Below, in pieces: positions 27,727-35,804 of a stretch of 64,000 bases of DNA; positions within the stretch are counted from its first letter, which is position 1, and each line of letters starts with the position of its first letter. Origin of the DNA: Bacillota bacterium (GTDB lineage: Bacteria > Bacillota > Clostridia > Lachnospirales > Lachnospiraceae). The stretch spans positions 1-64,000 of the forward strand of contig JAEZGY010000030.1 of the NCBI GenBank assembly GCA_023416695.1, read 5' to 3'. The notes beneath the pieces are model-generated. The model was not told where the DNA came from and searched no databases. It saw only the letters and a list, made by a program, of their open reading frames with translations. The translations under genes were made by a program, and so were the position numbers.

Positions 27727-28341
27727 TTGGAATGTATTACAATAGAGCAGGGAACCTCATTGGCTAGGATATTCCATGCTGCACCAAAAGCTCCTGCTGT
27801 AGATGTGTATTTAAATAACATGTTGGTAGCACAGGGCTTGGAGTTTACAAAGCTTACAGATTATATGCCAGTGCCAATGGGCCAATATAACGTTCAAATT
27901 TATGCAACTGGTGATAGAAGTAATCCTGTCATTTCAGCGATGTTAGATGTCCCTCAGGGAGAGGTTTTGACAGTTGCAGCTACTGGGGATATGAATGATC
28001 TAAAATTGATTGTGTTAAACGACAATAGTGAAGCTGGAGTAATTGCAGATGGAAGTACAATCCGTGCCGTACATCTTTCACCAAATGCGCCAGGCGTTAA
28101 TATTACGGCAAATGGGGTACCATTAGCAAACGATCTTAAGTTTAGGGAAATGACTGATTATGTTGCTGTCCCTCAAGGGAGATACAATATAAGCGTTAGT
28201 GCCAGTAGCAATAATACGCCAGTATTAATGTTTGAGTTATCACTTATGAATAATGTAATTGGAACCGCTTATGTATTAGGCGATTTGCCAAATTTGATGC
28301 CAATGTATGTCATAGATGGTGGGACCTACTTCTGTAAGTAG
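27727..28341 (+). CDS. DUF4397 protein with two tandem repeats
   Basis: This 204-aa protein has two copies of the DUF4397 beta domain (about residues 8-98 and 110-195). Each starts with a [IV]-x-HxxPxAPxV-type motif: IFHAAPKAPAVDVYLN and AVHLSPNAPGVNITAN. Each also holds a TDYxxVPxGxYN segment. No signal peptide is visible, so export is not proved, although the family is often at the cell surface or spore. It starts with TTG (GGAG 8 bases upstream). It converges with a collagen-like spore-type gene and shares a long terminator with it. Function unknown. Confidence 0.8.
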   Translation: MECITIEQGTSLARIFHAAPKAPAVDVYLNNMLVAQGLEFTKLTDYMPVPMGQYNVQIYATGDRSNPVISAMLDVPQGEVLTVAATGDMNDLKLIVLNDNSEAGVIADGSTIRAVHLSPNAPGVNITANGVPLANDLKFREMTDYVAVPQGRYNISVSASSNNTPVLMFELSLMNNVIGTAYVLGDLPNLMPMYVIDGGTYFCK

Positions 28342-28375
28342 AAGTATAGGTTTTGTAATTTATAAACTAGCTATA

Positions 28376-28435
28376 AAAGAAGCACTCCATTCTATATCGT
28401 TGTGTAGAATGGTGTGCTTCTTTTTGGTGTATATA
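28376..28435. terminator. Bidirectional terminator between convergent genes
   Basis: A long stem of about 19 bp (AAAGAAGCAC..CCATTCTA / TAGAATGG..GTGCTTCTTT) is flanked by A and T runs. It serves the DUF4397 gene on + and the collagen-like gene on -. Confidence 0.88.
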
Positions 28436-28440
28436 AAGTG

Positions 28441-29298
28441 TTATTTTAATCGGATTAGCATAAGACCAGCACCAGCACCAGTCTGAAGGGTTGCTGCGAC
28501 CCCTAGTATATTGAGTCCGAAAGCACGTAAAGTAACAGTACTTCCAACAGATAAGGTGGTTTCAATTTCATTATAGTAATTACTTAATGAAATGAGTGGG
28601 ATAATTGAAGATGCAACGTTATTAACACCATTTATGAGGAGCTGGGTGCCCATTAAAACAGAAAGTGTAGTATTAACAAAATAGGAGATACGATAAGTGC
28701 CTGCAGTTTGTACAGTAAATTGATTTTTAGCAGCATTTAAAGAGATATCTGCAGAGTTTACAAGTATATTGTTAAAAGCAATATTTTGTGCTCCAGTACC
28801 TAATATTGTAATGAGTTGGGCAGTTGAGGTATTAGCTGCAAAAGCGGCAGTAGCCGTAAATGGAGTTGGAGCAGCTGCCCCAGTAGCCCCAGTAGGGCCA
28901 GTAGACCCGGTAGCACCAGTAGCTCCAATAGCACCAGCTGGACCAGTATCACCTGTATAAGATCCAGTAGCCCCAGTAGGGCCAGTAGCCCCAGTAGCCC
29001 CCATATTTGTTGCAGAGTTCATAGCTAGGCTTACTTTATTGTTCTGAAAAAGCTGAAATTCAGTAGAACTATTTAAAAGCTTTCCAACACTATCATTCGC
29101 TTGAAGAATTTGAGCAAGTGTTGGTGCCTGACCTTGTAGGCCTGGTAGTGTACCAATGATAAATTGTAGTTTTTCGCCTTCTGTATTAAGAATATGGCTA
29201 ATTCCAAGTTCTTCCATAGCGATAGAAGAGAGGATTTGATTAAGAGCTTCTTCTCTTGTAAGAGTAGTACTTGTATCAGTGAAACTTGGTTGAGACAT
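28441..29298 (-). CDS. Collagen-like (BclA-type) surface protein 1
   Basis: A 285-aa protein with three parts. The N-terminal helical domain (about residues 1-95) holds the motif [20 protein letters not shown], shared with two neighbours. A Gly-X-Y collagen tract of about 14 triplets rich in GATG/GPTG follows (about 99-142). The C-terminal beta domain (about 145-285) resembles the TNF/C1q-like heads of BclA exosporium proteins. Such proteins trimerise and coat spores, and threonines in GXT triplets are usual O-glycosylation sites. AAGGGGGG upstream is a strong RBS. Two glycosyltransferase genes nearby fit glycosylation of this tract (inference). Confidence 0.85.
   Translation of the reverse strand: MSQPSFTDTSTTLTREEALNQILSSIAMEELGISHILNTEGEKLQFIIGTLPGLQGQAPTLAQILQANDSVGKLLNSSTEFQLFQNNKVSLAMNSATNMGATGATGPTGATGSYTGDTGPAGAIGATGATGSTGPTGATGAAAPTPFTATAAFAANTSTAQLITILGTGAQNIAFNNILVNSADISLNAAKNQFTVQTAGTYRISYFVNTTLSVLMGTQLLINGVNNVASSIIPLISLSNYYNEIETTLSVGSTVTLRAFGLNILGVAATLQTGAGAGLMLIRLK
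28874..29002 (-). repeat. Collagen triplet tract (coding)
   Basis: Degenerate 9-bp units encode Gly-Ala-Thr and Gly-Pro-Thr triplets inside collagen-like protein 1. The region is locally GC-rich and prone to slippage. Confidence 0.85.
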
Positions 29299-29322
29299 AA
29301 GTTGGTTCCCCCCTTTTCGCTA

Positions 29323-30150
29323 CTATGATAACTGAATAATGGATAGTGAGGCATGAAGTGAACCAGCAGATAATGAAATTGATACAGTACTGAGAGCTTG
29401 CAATTCTATAGTATCGCCAGCGATTAAATCAGCAATAACTTCATTGCTAACATTCGAAGCAGCTAATATCGAACTTACTGTTGTTCCAGGAAGTGCTAAA
29501 CTTGTTCTTAAAATACGAGTAGAGTAGGCCACTGAAACCAATGAGTTTACGATATAAGAAATACGATAACGCCCTGCACGGTTTATAGTGAATACGGTAT
29601 TATCAGTTGTGACATAAGGCGAGATGATTTGACTATCAGGTAGAGGAATACTTGAATAGGATAGGATAGACAAGCTTAAGGCGCTAATATTAGCAGCATA
29701 GGTGGCGTTGTCAGTAGTGTTTGTACCAGTAGGGCCCGTAGGGCCAGTAGCACCAGTAGCCCCAGCAGCACCAGTAGCACCGGTAGCACCCGTAGGACCT
29801 ATAGGACCTCCAGCAGCACCAGTAGGGCCAGTAGCACCAGTAGCACCAGTAGCACCTGTCATAGGAGATACTGATAATACACTTTGTAATTTATTTTTAT
29901 ATAATAACTGCTGTTGAGCAACAGCATCTAAGGTTGATCTTACACTTTCATTGATTGATAAAACATCATTCACAGTAGCTCCAGGTCCTGGAACTCCAGG
30001 TAATGTGCCCAACACATACTGTAGTTTTTCTCCTTCTGTATTAAGAATATGGCTTAATCCAAGTTCCTCCATGGCGATAGAAGAAATAATTTGATTAACA
30101 ACATCATCTCTTGTTAAACCAGGAGTTGTTGGGAAACTAGGTACTGACAT
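29323..30150 (-). CDS. Collagen-like (BclA-type) surface protein 2
   Basis: A 275-aa paralogue of the downstream gene with the same three-part layout. The N-terminal domain has [20 protein letters not shown]; the collagen tract has about 15 triplets (GATG, GPTG, GAAG) with one phase break at AGGPIG; a beta-rich head of about 130 residues follows. The heads of proteins 1 and 2 differ while the N-terminal domains are close, as expected if the N-terminus targets a common spore layer. GGAGG is 10 bases before the ATG at 30150; an in-frame TTG at 30159 is too close to it. The next gene starts only 24 bp on, so the two are co-transcribed. Confidence 0.85.
   Translation of the reverse strand: MSVPSFPTTPGLTRDDVVNQIISSIAMEELGLSHILNTEGEKLQYVLGTLPGVPGPGATVNDVLSINESVRSTLDAVAQQQLLYKNKLQSVLSVSPMTGATGATGATGPTGAAGGPIGPTGATGATGAAGATGATGPTGPTGTNTTDNATYAANISALSLSILSYSSIPLPDSQIISPYVTTDNTVFTINRAGRYRISYIVNSLVSVAYSTRILRTSLALPGTTVSSILAASNVSNEVIADLIAGDTIELQALSTVSISLSAGSLHASLSIIQLS
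29725..29861 (-). repeat. Collagen triplet tract (coding)
   Basis: Repeated codons for Gly-Ala-Thr and Gly-Pro-Thr triplets inside collagen-like protein 2. Confidence 0.85.
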
Positions 30151-30214
30151 ATTTTTCAAACCTCCGGATAGTATACTAATAATATATGCAGAGTGCGAAA
30201 AATGGTGACAATCG

Positions 30215-31273
30215 TTAGTTTATAGAAGAATCTGTTGCTCTTGTCAGACGATAGGAGGCATCAGAAGCTTTCTGATTCTTCTGTTTTTCATAGCATTGCC
30301 CTAATAGATTGGCAGCAAGGAAGGTTCCGGTCCCTTTTTGGATGGTATACTCTGGATGATATTCTCCAAGAAGAAGACAATATGATAAAGAAGTGATAGC
30401 ATTGGAATATTCTTCATTCATAAAGTAATAAACCCCTAAGTAATAGTGAAAATCTACATAGTCAGGGTATAGTTTAATAACGCGAAGAAGACCATCTTTT
30501 ATATCAGAAATACTTTTTGAGGTAAATAAGATGTCATACTTTAATCGATATAACTTAGATGGTGGGAGTAATGAGCGATTAATGAAGTTAAGTATAGCAG
30601 AATTGATAATTTCATAAGATTCTTTATAATTGTTGCAACGAAAGAGTTCAAAAGCAAGATAGTAGGCATATAAGTCATCCTTTGCTACAAAACTTGTAGT
30701 TTTAAGGAGCATAGACAGGTTGCGTCTACCTTTTCTCATTCGGTCATCTAGATCATTGTCATAATGTATAATGGATAAACTAGGAAGAAATGAGGTTGAT
30801 TCTTTAGTCTCTTGGTTTATAGGATCTAATCTTTCGTAGATATCTCCGATAAACTGGTATTTTTTTGTGTTGGGAAAGAGACGTTCTTGATAGAAATAAT
30901 CCATACCTGTATTGATATCTAGGAGGGAAGGTTGAAGGTTTTGTATTTGGACACTGTATATTATTTGTGAATCACTTAAAGGTTTAAGAACCCTATTTAT
31001 ATCGTCATAAGAAAGCATTTCATCTGCATCCATGTATAGAATCCAATCACCAGTAGCGTACGAGATTGATTTATTTCGAGCCTCAGAAAAATCATTTGTC
31101 CAAGGATGTGAATAAACGGAAGAAGTATATTCTTTACAAATGGTGATGGTTTTATCGGTTGAACCAGTATCTACAATAATAATCTCGAAGACTAGTTCTT
31201 TGACACTATCAAGGCAACGCCTTAGAGTTTTTTCTTCATTTTTTACTATCATACATAAAGAAATGGAGGGCAT
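30215..31273 (-). CDS. Family 2 glycosyltransferase with TPR region
   Basis: The N-terminal 230 residues are a GT-A fold of family 2: [18 protein letters not shown], then VDTGSTDKT and the metal motif YMDADEM. The rest has TPR-like helices. This layout (352 aa) is that of SunS-like enzymes and of glycosyltransferases coded beside BclA-type proteins. The start at 31273 has AGGAG upstream and gives the family start [14 protein letters not shown]; an upstream in-frame ATG at 31354 is unlikely. It is divergent from a similar gene at 31407. The likely target is the collagen-like proteins (inference). Confidence 0.82.
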   Translation of the reverse strand: MPSISLCMIVKNEEKTLRRCLDSVKELVFEIIIVDTGSTDKTITICKEYTSSVYSHPWTNDFSEARNKSISYATGDWILYMDADEMLSYDDINRVLKPLSDSQIIYSVQIQNLQPSLLDINTGMDYFYQERLFPNTKKYQFIGDIYERLDPINQETKESTSFLPSLSIIHYDNDLDDRMRKGRRNLSMLLKTTSFVAKDDLYAYYLAFELFRCNNYKESYEIINSAILNFINRSLLPPSKLYRLKYDILFTSKSISDIKDGLLRVIKLYPDYVDFHYYLGVYYFMNEEYSNAITSLSYCLLLGEYHPEYTIQKGTGTFLAANLLGQCYEKQKNQKASDASYRLTRATDSSIN

Positions 31274-31406
31274 GAAGTTCTCCTTTTTGTAAGCAAGCTT
31301 AACATATTTTATGTAAAATATATGGTTTGGTGCAGAGGATATAGAGCCTTTCACATTTTAGTCAACTCAACATAAAATGAATTATAAATTGTTAGGAGAG
31401 ATTTAG

Positions 31407-32492
31407 ATGATTTCAATCAGTTTATGTATGATTGTGAAAGATGAAGAGGCTACGCTAGAACGATGTCTTTTGTCTGTCATAAATTTAGTGGATGAGTGCA
31501 TTATTGTTGATACAGGGTCTAGTGATTCTACGAAAGAAATCGCCTATCGTTATACCGACAAAGTCTATGATTTTCCTTGGGTAGATGATTTTTCAGCTGC
31601 ACGTAATTACTCCTTTCAGCAGGCAACCATGGAATACATACTATGGCTAGATGCAGATGACATGATACTACCAGAGGATAATGTGAAATTCCAAGAGCTA
31701 AAAGAGACAATGACGGCTAATGTTAATGCTATAAGAATGAGGTATCATACTGCATATGATGAATATGGAAACGTAGTGTTTTCCTATTATAGAGAGCGTT
31801 TGGTAAGAAGAGCAAGTTATCCAATATGGAGAGAGCCAGTACATGAGTATATAGAAGTATTGGGAAGTGTGGTTAATGTCGATATTGCGGTGTCCCATGG
31901 GAAACTAGCTAAAAAGGCTATAAGTACTAGGAATCTTGCTATATATAAGGGGTTAATACAAAAAGGTGAGAATTTATCACCTCGTGGACAATTTTATTAC
32001 GGAAGAGAATTATATGATCATGGTGAATATGAGGAAGCTATGTTGCAGTTAACTGAATTCTTAAAACAGGAGCGAGGTTTTAAGGAGGATAGAATTACAG
32101 CATGTAGAGTGTTAAGTAATATTTATGTGAAGCAAGGAAAAGAGAAGGATGGTATAAAGATATTATTAGAAAGCTTTTTAGAGGATTTGCCAAGAGGAGA
32201 AACCTGTTGTGATATTGGCTTTCTCTATATGAATCAAGGTGAATATGAAAGGGCAGCCTTCTGGTTTGATTTAAGCTTACATTTAGAGATACCAAAGAAT
32301 TGTATAGGATTTATATCAAAAGATTATTGGCGATATCTTCCCGCAATTCAATGTGCTGTTTGCTATGATAAGTTAGGAGAGAAAAAAAGGGCTGAGGAAT
32401 ATAATAATTTAGCCTTACAATATAAACCAAATGCAGTAGAAGCATTAAATAACAAAACGTATTTCATGAATATAAAGAATCGGTCAGTTTAA
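31407..32492 (+). CDS. Family 2 glycosyltransferase with TPR region (second copy)
   Basis: A 361-aa paralogue of the divergent enzyme. It has [29 protein letters not shown] and the metal motif WLDADDM, then several TPR helices (about residues 185-350) that may hold the acceptor. AGGAGA lies 8 bases upstream. The collagen-like gene at 32504 follows after 11 bp, so it and its probable substrate are co-transcribed. The sugar donor cannot be read from sequence. Confidence 0.84.
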   Translation: MISISLCMIVKDEEATLERCLLSVINLVDECIIVDTGSSDSTKEIAYRYTDKVYDFPWVDDFSAARNYSFQQATMEYILWLDADDMILPEDNVKFQELKETMTANVNAIRMRYHTAYDEYGNVVFSYYRERLVRRASYPIWREPVHEYIEVLGSVVNVDIAVSHGKLAKKAISTRNLAIYKGLIQKGENLSPRGQFYYGRELYDHGEYEEAMLQLTEFLKQERGFKEDRITACRVLSNIYVKQGKEKDGIKILLESFLEDLPRGETCCDIGFLYMNQGEYERAAFWFDLSLHLEIPKNCIGFISKDYWRYLPAIQCAVCYDKLGEKKRAEEYNNLALQYKPNAVEALNNKTYFMNIKNRSV

Positions 32493-32503
32493 GGGGGAAT
32501 ACC

Positions 32504-33340
32504 ATGTCCATGCCAAGTTTTCCACCAGTGGATATGAATTTATCAAGAGAGAAAGCATTGGATATGATATTGGCTTCGATTGCAATGGAAGAGCTTGGAA
32601 TTAGCCATATAATCAATGCTGAAGGAGAGAAGATTCAACATATTATCAAAAAGATAGAGGAAGATAAAGAACCAAAACATGGTTGTGAAGATATTTTAGC
32701 GGTAAATCGAAGTGTGGAATCTATGTTAGAAACCCTACGTGAGAATCAACTTCTCATAAAAAATAAAATGGAAACCGTCATAGAAGCTATGCAAAAATCA
32801 ATAGGACCTGAAGGCCCAACAGGTCCAGCTGGAAAAACAGGCCCGGCTGGAAAAACAGGTGCAACTGGACCAGAAGGAAAACGTGGTAAGCCTGGTCCTA
32901 TGAGAAGTCAATGCATGGGGTATTTTACTGAAGAAATAAATTGCATGCGATGGGATAAAAAAGACGCATTCCCATGGAAACGTGTTATAAGTAAAGGTGA
33001 TTGTATCAATCATGATTGTGAAGAATGTGGAATGATTGGTTTGATGCCAAATAAGTATTATTATATTTCTTTTTCCTGTATGGTAATGCAAATAGGTACA
33101 GGTGGAGGCAAGAATATTCAAATTAGCTTGATGCTAACAGATGGCTGTTCAAGGTGTGAATTATTTAGTACAGTTCAATCTAACGTGAGTAGAATGAGTT
33201 TGCCACTTATGATAGGAGGAGATGGCATTATGGTATCCACTTGTGATAATACGGATGTGGTATATCTGTCAATGGAGCTAATTTCTCCAGAATGCATATT
33301 GACTGGAACCTGCAGATTAAGCATATTAGAAATCATATAG
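32504..33340 (+). CDS. Collagen-like (BclA-type) surface protein 3
   Basis: A 278-aa protein with the same N-terminal domain ([20 protein letters not shown]), but with a shorter and charged collagen tract (about residues 101-133: GPTGPAGKTGPAG, GKRGKPG). The head domain (about 135-278) is unlike those of the other two and is cysteine-rich (about 10 cysteines, including HDCEEC), so disulfide or metal bonds are possible. AAGGGGG gives a strong RBS. It follows a glycosyltransferase gene in one operon. No terminator with a T run follows; an inverted repeat lies at 33373. Confidence 0.83.
   Translation: MSMPSFPPVDMNLSREKALDMILASIAMEELGISHIINAEGEKIQHIIKKIEEDKEPKHGCEDILAVNRSVESMLETLRENQLLIKNKMETVIEAMQKSIGPEGPTGPAGKTGPAGKTGATGPEGKRGKPGPMRSQCMGYFTEEINCMRWDKKDAFPWKRVISKGDCINHDCEECGMIGLMPNKYYYISFSCMVMQIGTGGGKNIQISLMLTDGCSRCELFSTVQSNVSRMSLPLMIGGDGIMVSTCDNTDVVYLSMELISPECILTGTCRLSILEII
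32804..32902 (+). repeat. Short collagen triplet tract (coding)
   Basis: Eleven Gly-X-Y triplets including GPAGKT and GPEGKR, within collagen-like protein 3. Confidence 0.8.
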
Positions 33341-33372
33341 TTTGTATGTTCAATAGCATAATGAAGTCTATC

Positions 33373-33407
33373 CTTATCAAATCTATATAAAATTAAGATT
33401 TGATAAG
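33373..33407. repeat. Perfect 12-bp inverted repeat
   Basis: CTTATCAAATCT and AGATTTGATAAG are separated by 11 bases. On the + strand it is followed by A, not T, so it is not a standard terminator. It could be an operator or a transcript-end hairpin. Confidence 0.5.
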
Positions 33408-33475
33408 AAAAAACTTAAATATATTAAAAATGTGAAAAAAATGAAAAAATACCTATTCTTTAGCTGAGAATTAGA

Positions 33476-33504
33476 TTGACAATGAAGAATTTTAGGAATA
33501 CAAT
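33476..33504 (+). promoter_or_regulatory. Sigma-A promoter of kimA leader
   Basis: TTGACA and TACAAT are 17 bases apart. The sequence TACAATCAGT is shared exactly with the codA promoter at 35678-35687. Confidence 0.85.
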
Positions 33505-33534
33505 CAGTTTCGGCATAATCAACATTTTAACGAG

Positions 33535-33566
33535 GGCGTTAGACAGAGCTATCTAACGCTTTTTAA
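33535..33566 (+). terminator. Leader terminator (attenuator) before kimA
   Basis: GCGTTAGA and TCTAACGC form an 8-bp stem with an 8-base loop and then TTTTTAA. It lies between the promoter and the start codon, 35 bp before kimA, so it would stop most transcripts unless relieved. Confidence 0.7.
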
Positions 33567-33600
33567 TGTTTGAGAATTAATACAGGAAGGGCAACTTAAA

Positions 33601-35502
33601 ATGAGTATAAAGCAAATTCTATTAGGAAAACCAATAAAGAATAGCCAGCTACAACATGAAAAACTATCAAAAATATGGGGGTTACCAATTATGGCTAGTG
33701 ATGCGGTATCTTCTGTTGCCTATGCTATAGAAGAAATATTGCTAGTCTTATTGCCAGCTTTAGGATTGTTGGCATTTGATGCAATTCCTTTTATCGTTGT
33801 ACCAATCTTACTATTGTTAATTATATTAATTGTTTCCTATTCACAGATTATTGACCACTATCCTTCTGGTGGGGGAGCATATTCAGTAGCTAAGGAAAAC
33901 ATCGGGAAAGGTGCTTCCTTATTATGTGCTGCGGCTTTGCTGATCGACTATGTTATGACAGTAGCTGTTAGTATTTCTTCTTCAACTGCTGCAATTGCTT
34001 CTGCCTTTCCGGCAGTGTCTGGGGAATGGCAGAAGATTATAATTTCACTGATAAGTATTGCAGTGATTACTCTCATCAACCTTCGTGGGATAAGAGAGGC
34101 ATCAAAAATCTTTGGACTTCCAACGTACATATTTATTTTTTCTATGGCTATTCTCATTATTACAGGGTTGATTAAATTAATAACTGGAGACTTAAGTGCT
34201 ATTTCCTATACCGAAGCCCAGACTGTAACCATACTCCCCAAAGAGACCTTTGAAGGTATTTTTATTATCTTAATACTGAGAGCCTTTTCTTCAGGGTGCT
34301 CTGCTATGACAGGAGTAGAGGCGGTTAGCAATTCTGTACCAAGCTTTAAATCTCCTAGTACAAAAAATGCTAAAATCATTCTTTTTGCGCTAGGCGGAAT
34401 TATCATTTTTATTTTTGGCGGTATTTCTATTCTTGCACTTAACTTAAATGTACTTACCCAAGAAAATGGGCCTACTGTTTTGTCACAAATTGCAAATGCT
34501 GTATTCGGTCATAATATTATGTTTTACATCATTCAGATTTTTACCTCACTGATTCTTATATTGGCAGCTAATACAGCATTTAACGGTCTGCCACAATTAC
34601 TCTATATTTTGGCCCATGATGGTTTCGTACCAAGGCAGTTTTCATCGAGGGGAATGAAGCTCAGTTTTTCTAATGGTATTTTGTTTATATTTTTTAGTGC
34701 CTCTGCACTTGTTATTATATTTAAAAGTGATGTACACGCATTGATACCACTATATTCCGTAGGAGTATTTATATCCTTTACCATAGCCCAGTTTGGTATG
34801 TTTAAGAAATGGATTACATCAAAAGAAAAAAACTGGCAGTATAAATGTTGGATCAATGGTTTTGGCGCATTGGTTACCTTAGTAGTTTCTGTTATTGTAT
34901 TTAGTACTAAATTTATGGATGGTGCTTGGCTTCTTGCAATAGCAATTCCAGTATTGATTGTCTTTATGTATCTGATTCATAAACACTACACCTTTATTGG
35001 ACAACAATTAGAACTGGATTCCTTTTATCCTTATTATGATAAAAATATGACGTCTTCTACTCATTGTATCGTTCTAGTTCATGATATTAATAAGCCATTT
35101 TTAAAAGCAATCAATTATGCTAACTCTATATCGGATGATATTACAGTGCTTCATGTATGTAGACATCCTGAGCATGCTTGTTCCCTACGTAAGGAATGGG
35201 AGAAGCTTGAAATACCGGTTTCTCTTGTGATTTTAGAGACCCCTTATCGAGACATTATTAAGCCACTGGATGATTATTTGTGGAAACGGGAAAGTGAACT
35301 AAAGCCTGGGGAAAATATTTCAGTTATCACAGTAAAATTTATCTCAGAGCATTGGTATGACAGTATCTTACATAACCAAACAACTTATTTTTTAAGTAAG
35401 CATTTGAGTAAACATAAAAATGTTTCAACTATAGTAATGCCATTTCATTACAAATTTAGAAATCAGATGCCGACATTTTTAGATGATGTAATTGAGAGAT
35501 AA
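33601..35502 (+). CDS. kimA: KimA-type potassium importer (APC superfamily)
   Basis: The 633-aa protein matches Bacillus KimA (YdaO), a high-affinity K+/H+ symporter. About 12 transmembrane helices fill residues 1-460, with SSDAVSSVAYA-type and YPSGGGAYSVAKENIGKGASL motifs and the helix FSSGCSAMTGVEAVSNSVP. A cytosolic USP-like domain of about 170 residues follows; in KimA this part binds c-di-AMP. It is single-copy behind its own promoter and a leader terminator. In Bacillus the gene is under a c-di-AMP riboswitch, but the leader here is far too short for that class. A general amino-acid permease is the alternative, though the match to KimA is long. Confidence 0.82.
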   Translation: MSIKQILLGKPIKNSQLQHEKLSKIWGLPIMASDAVSSVAYAIEEILLVLLPALGLLAFDAIPFIVVPILLLLIILIVSYSQIIDHYPSGGGAYSVAKENIGKGASLLCAAALLIDYVMTVAVSISSSTAAIASAFPAVSGEWQKIIISLISIAVITLINLRGIREASKIFGLPTYIFIFSMAILIITGLIKLITGDLSAISYTEAQTVTILPKETFEGIFIILILRAFSSGCSAMTGVEAVSNSVPSFKSPSTKNAKIILFALGGIIIFIFGGISILALNLNVLTQENGPTVLSQIANAVFGHNIMFYIIQIFTSLILILAANTAFNGLPQLLYILAHDGFVPRQFSSRGMKLSFSNGILFIFFSASALVIIFKSDVHALIPLYSVGVFISFTIAQFGMFKKWITSKEKNWQYKCWINGFGALVTLVVSVIVFSTKFMDGAWLLAIAIPVLIVFMYLIHKHYTFIGQQLELDSFYPYYDKNMTSSTHCIVLVHDINKPFLKAINYANSISDDITVLHVCRHPEHACSLRKEWEKLEIPVSLVILETPYRDIIKPLDDYLWKRESELKPGENISVITVKFISEHWYDSILHNQTTYFLSKHLSKHKNVSTIVMPFHYKFRNQMPTFLDDVIER

Positions 35503-35654
35503 GTGTGAGAATAGAATTACATTGCCTTTTTACTAAGTAACTAACATTAACATAAGAAGCAGTTTATTAAATAAAGAAAAAATAGAAAAGAATTAGTTTT
35601 ATTTTGAATACTTTAAAAAAAACGAAAGAACAGTATGATTGTGCATGGAGTACA

Positions 35655-35683
35655 TTGACAGATAGAAATTTATATCATACAAT
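35655..35683 (+). promoter_or_regulatory. Sigma-A promoter of codA leader
   Basis: TTGACA and TACAAT with a 17-base spacer, in the same form and followed by the same CAGT as in front of kimA. Confidence 0.85.
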
Positions 35684-35706
35684 CAGTCAACATAAAGGAA
35701 CCGTTT

Positions 35707-35745
35707 AACAAAGGCGTTAGATTAATATATCTAGCGCCTTTGTTG
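35707..35745 (+). terminator. Leader terminator (attenuator) before codA
   Basis: AACAAAGGCGTTAGAT pairs with ATCTAGCGCCTTTGTT over 16 bp (one G-T pair) around the loop TAATAT. It is followed by GTTGTTG, which is only moderately T-rich. It lies 60 bp before the start of codA and is homologous to the kimA leader hairpin. Confidence 0.7.
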
Positions 35746-35804
35746 TTGTATAAGAATATATCAGTTAGCTTAGTATGGTAATAAGTGTAGTGAGGAGGAG
35801 CGGT

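Larger units (their letters stand above)
35503..35804. other. Intergenic region between kimA and codA
   Basis: 302 bp with no gene. The first 150 bp are AT-rich and I see no terminator for kimA. The second half holds the codA promoter and leader terminator listed separately. Confidence 0.6.

Noticed and set aside
28874..29002. Regular short GC-rich repeats that might suggest a CRISPR or tandem-repeat array
   Set aside because: They are codons for Gly-X-Y triplets of a collagen-like protein (same for 29725-29861); there are no unique spacers.
28769..29917. Open frames on the + strand rich in Ala-Pro-Val
   Set aside because: They are antisense shadows of the collagen tracts, without ribosome sites or family features.
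33505..33566. ANTAR two-hairpin antitermination target
   Set aside because: Only one convincing hairpin is present, and the codA loop (TAATAT) lacks the A1/G4 loop pattern; a related mechanism remains possible.
33341..33600. A c-di-AMP (ydaO-type) riboswitch ahead of kimA, as in Bacillus
   Set aside because: Only about 60 bases separate the promoter from the terminator stem end, too short for that class, and its conserved motifs are not seen.
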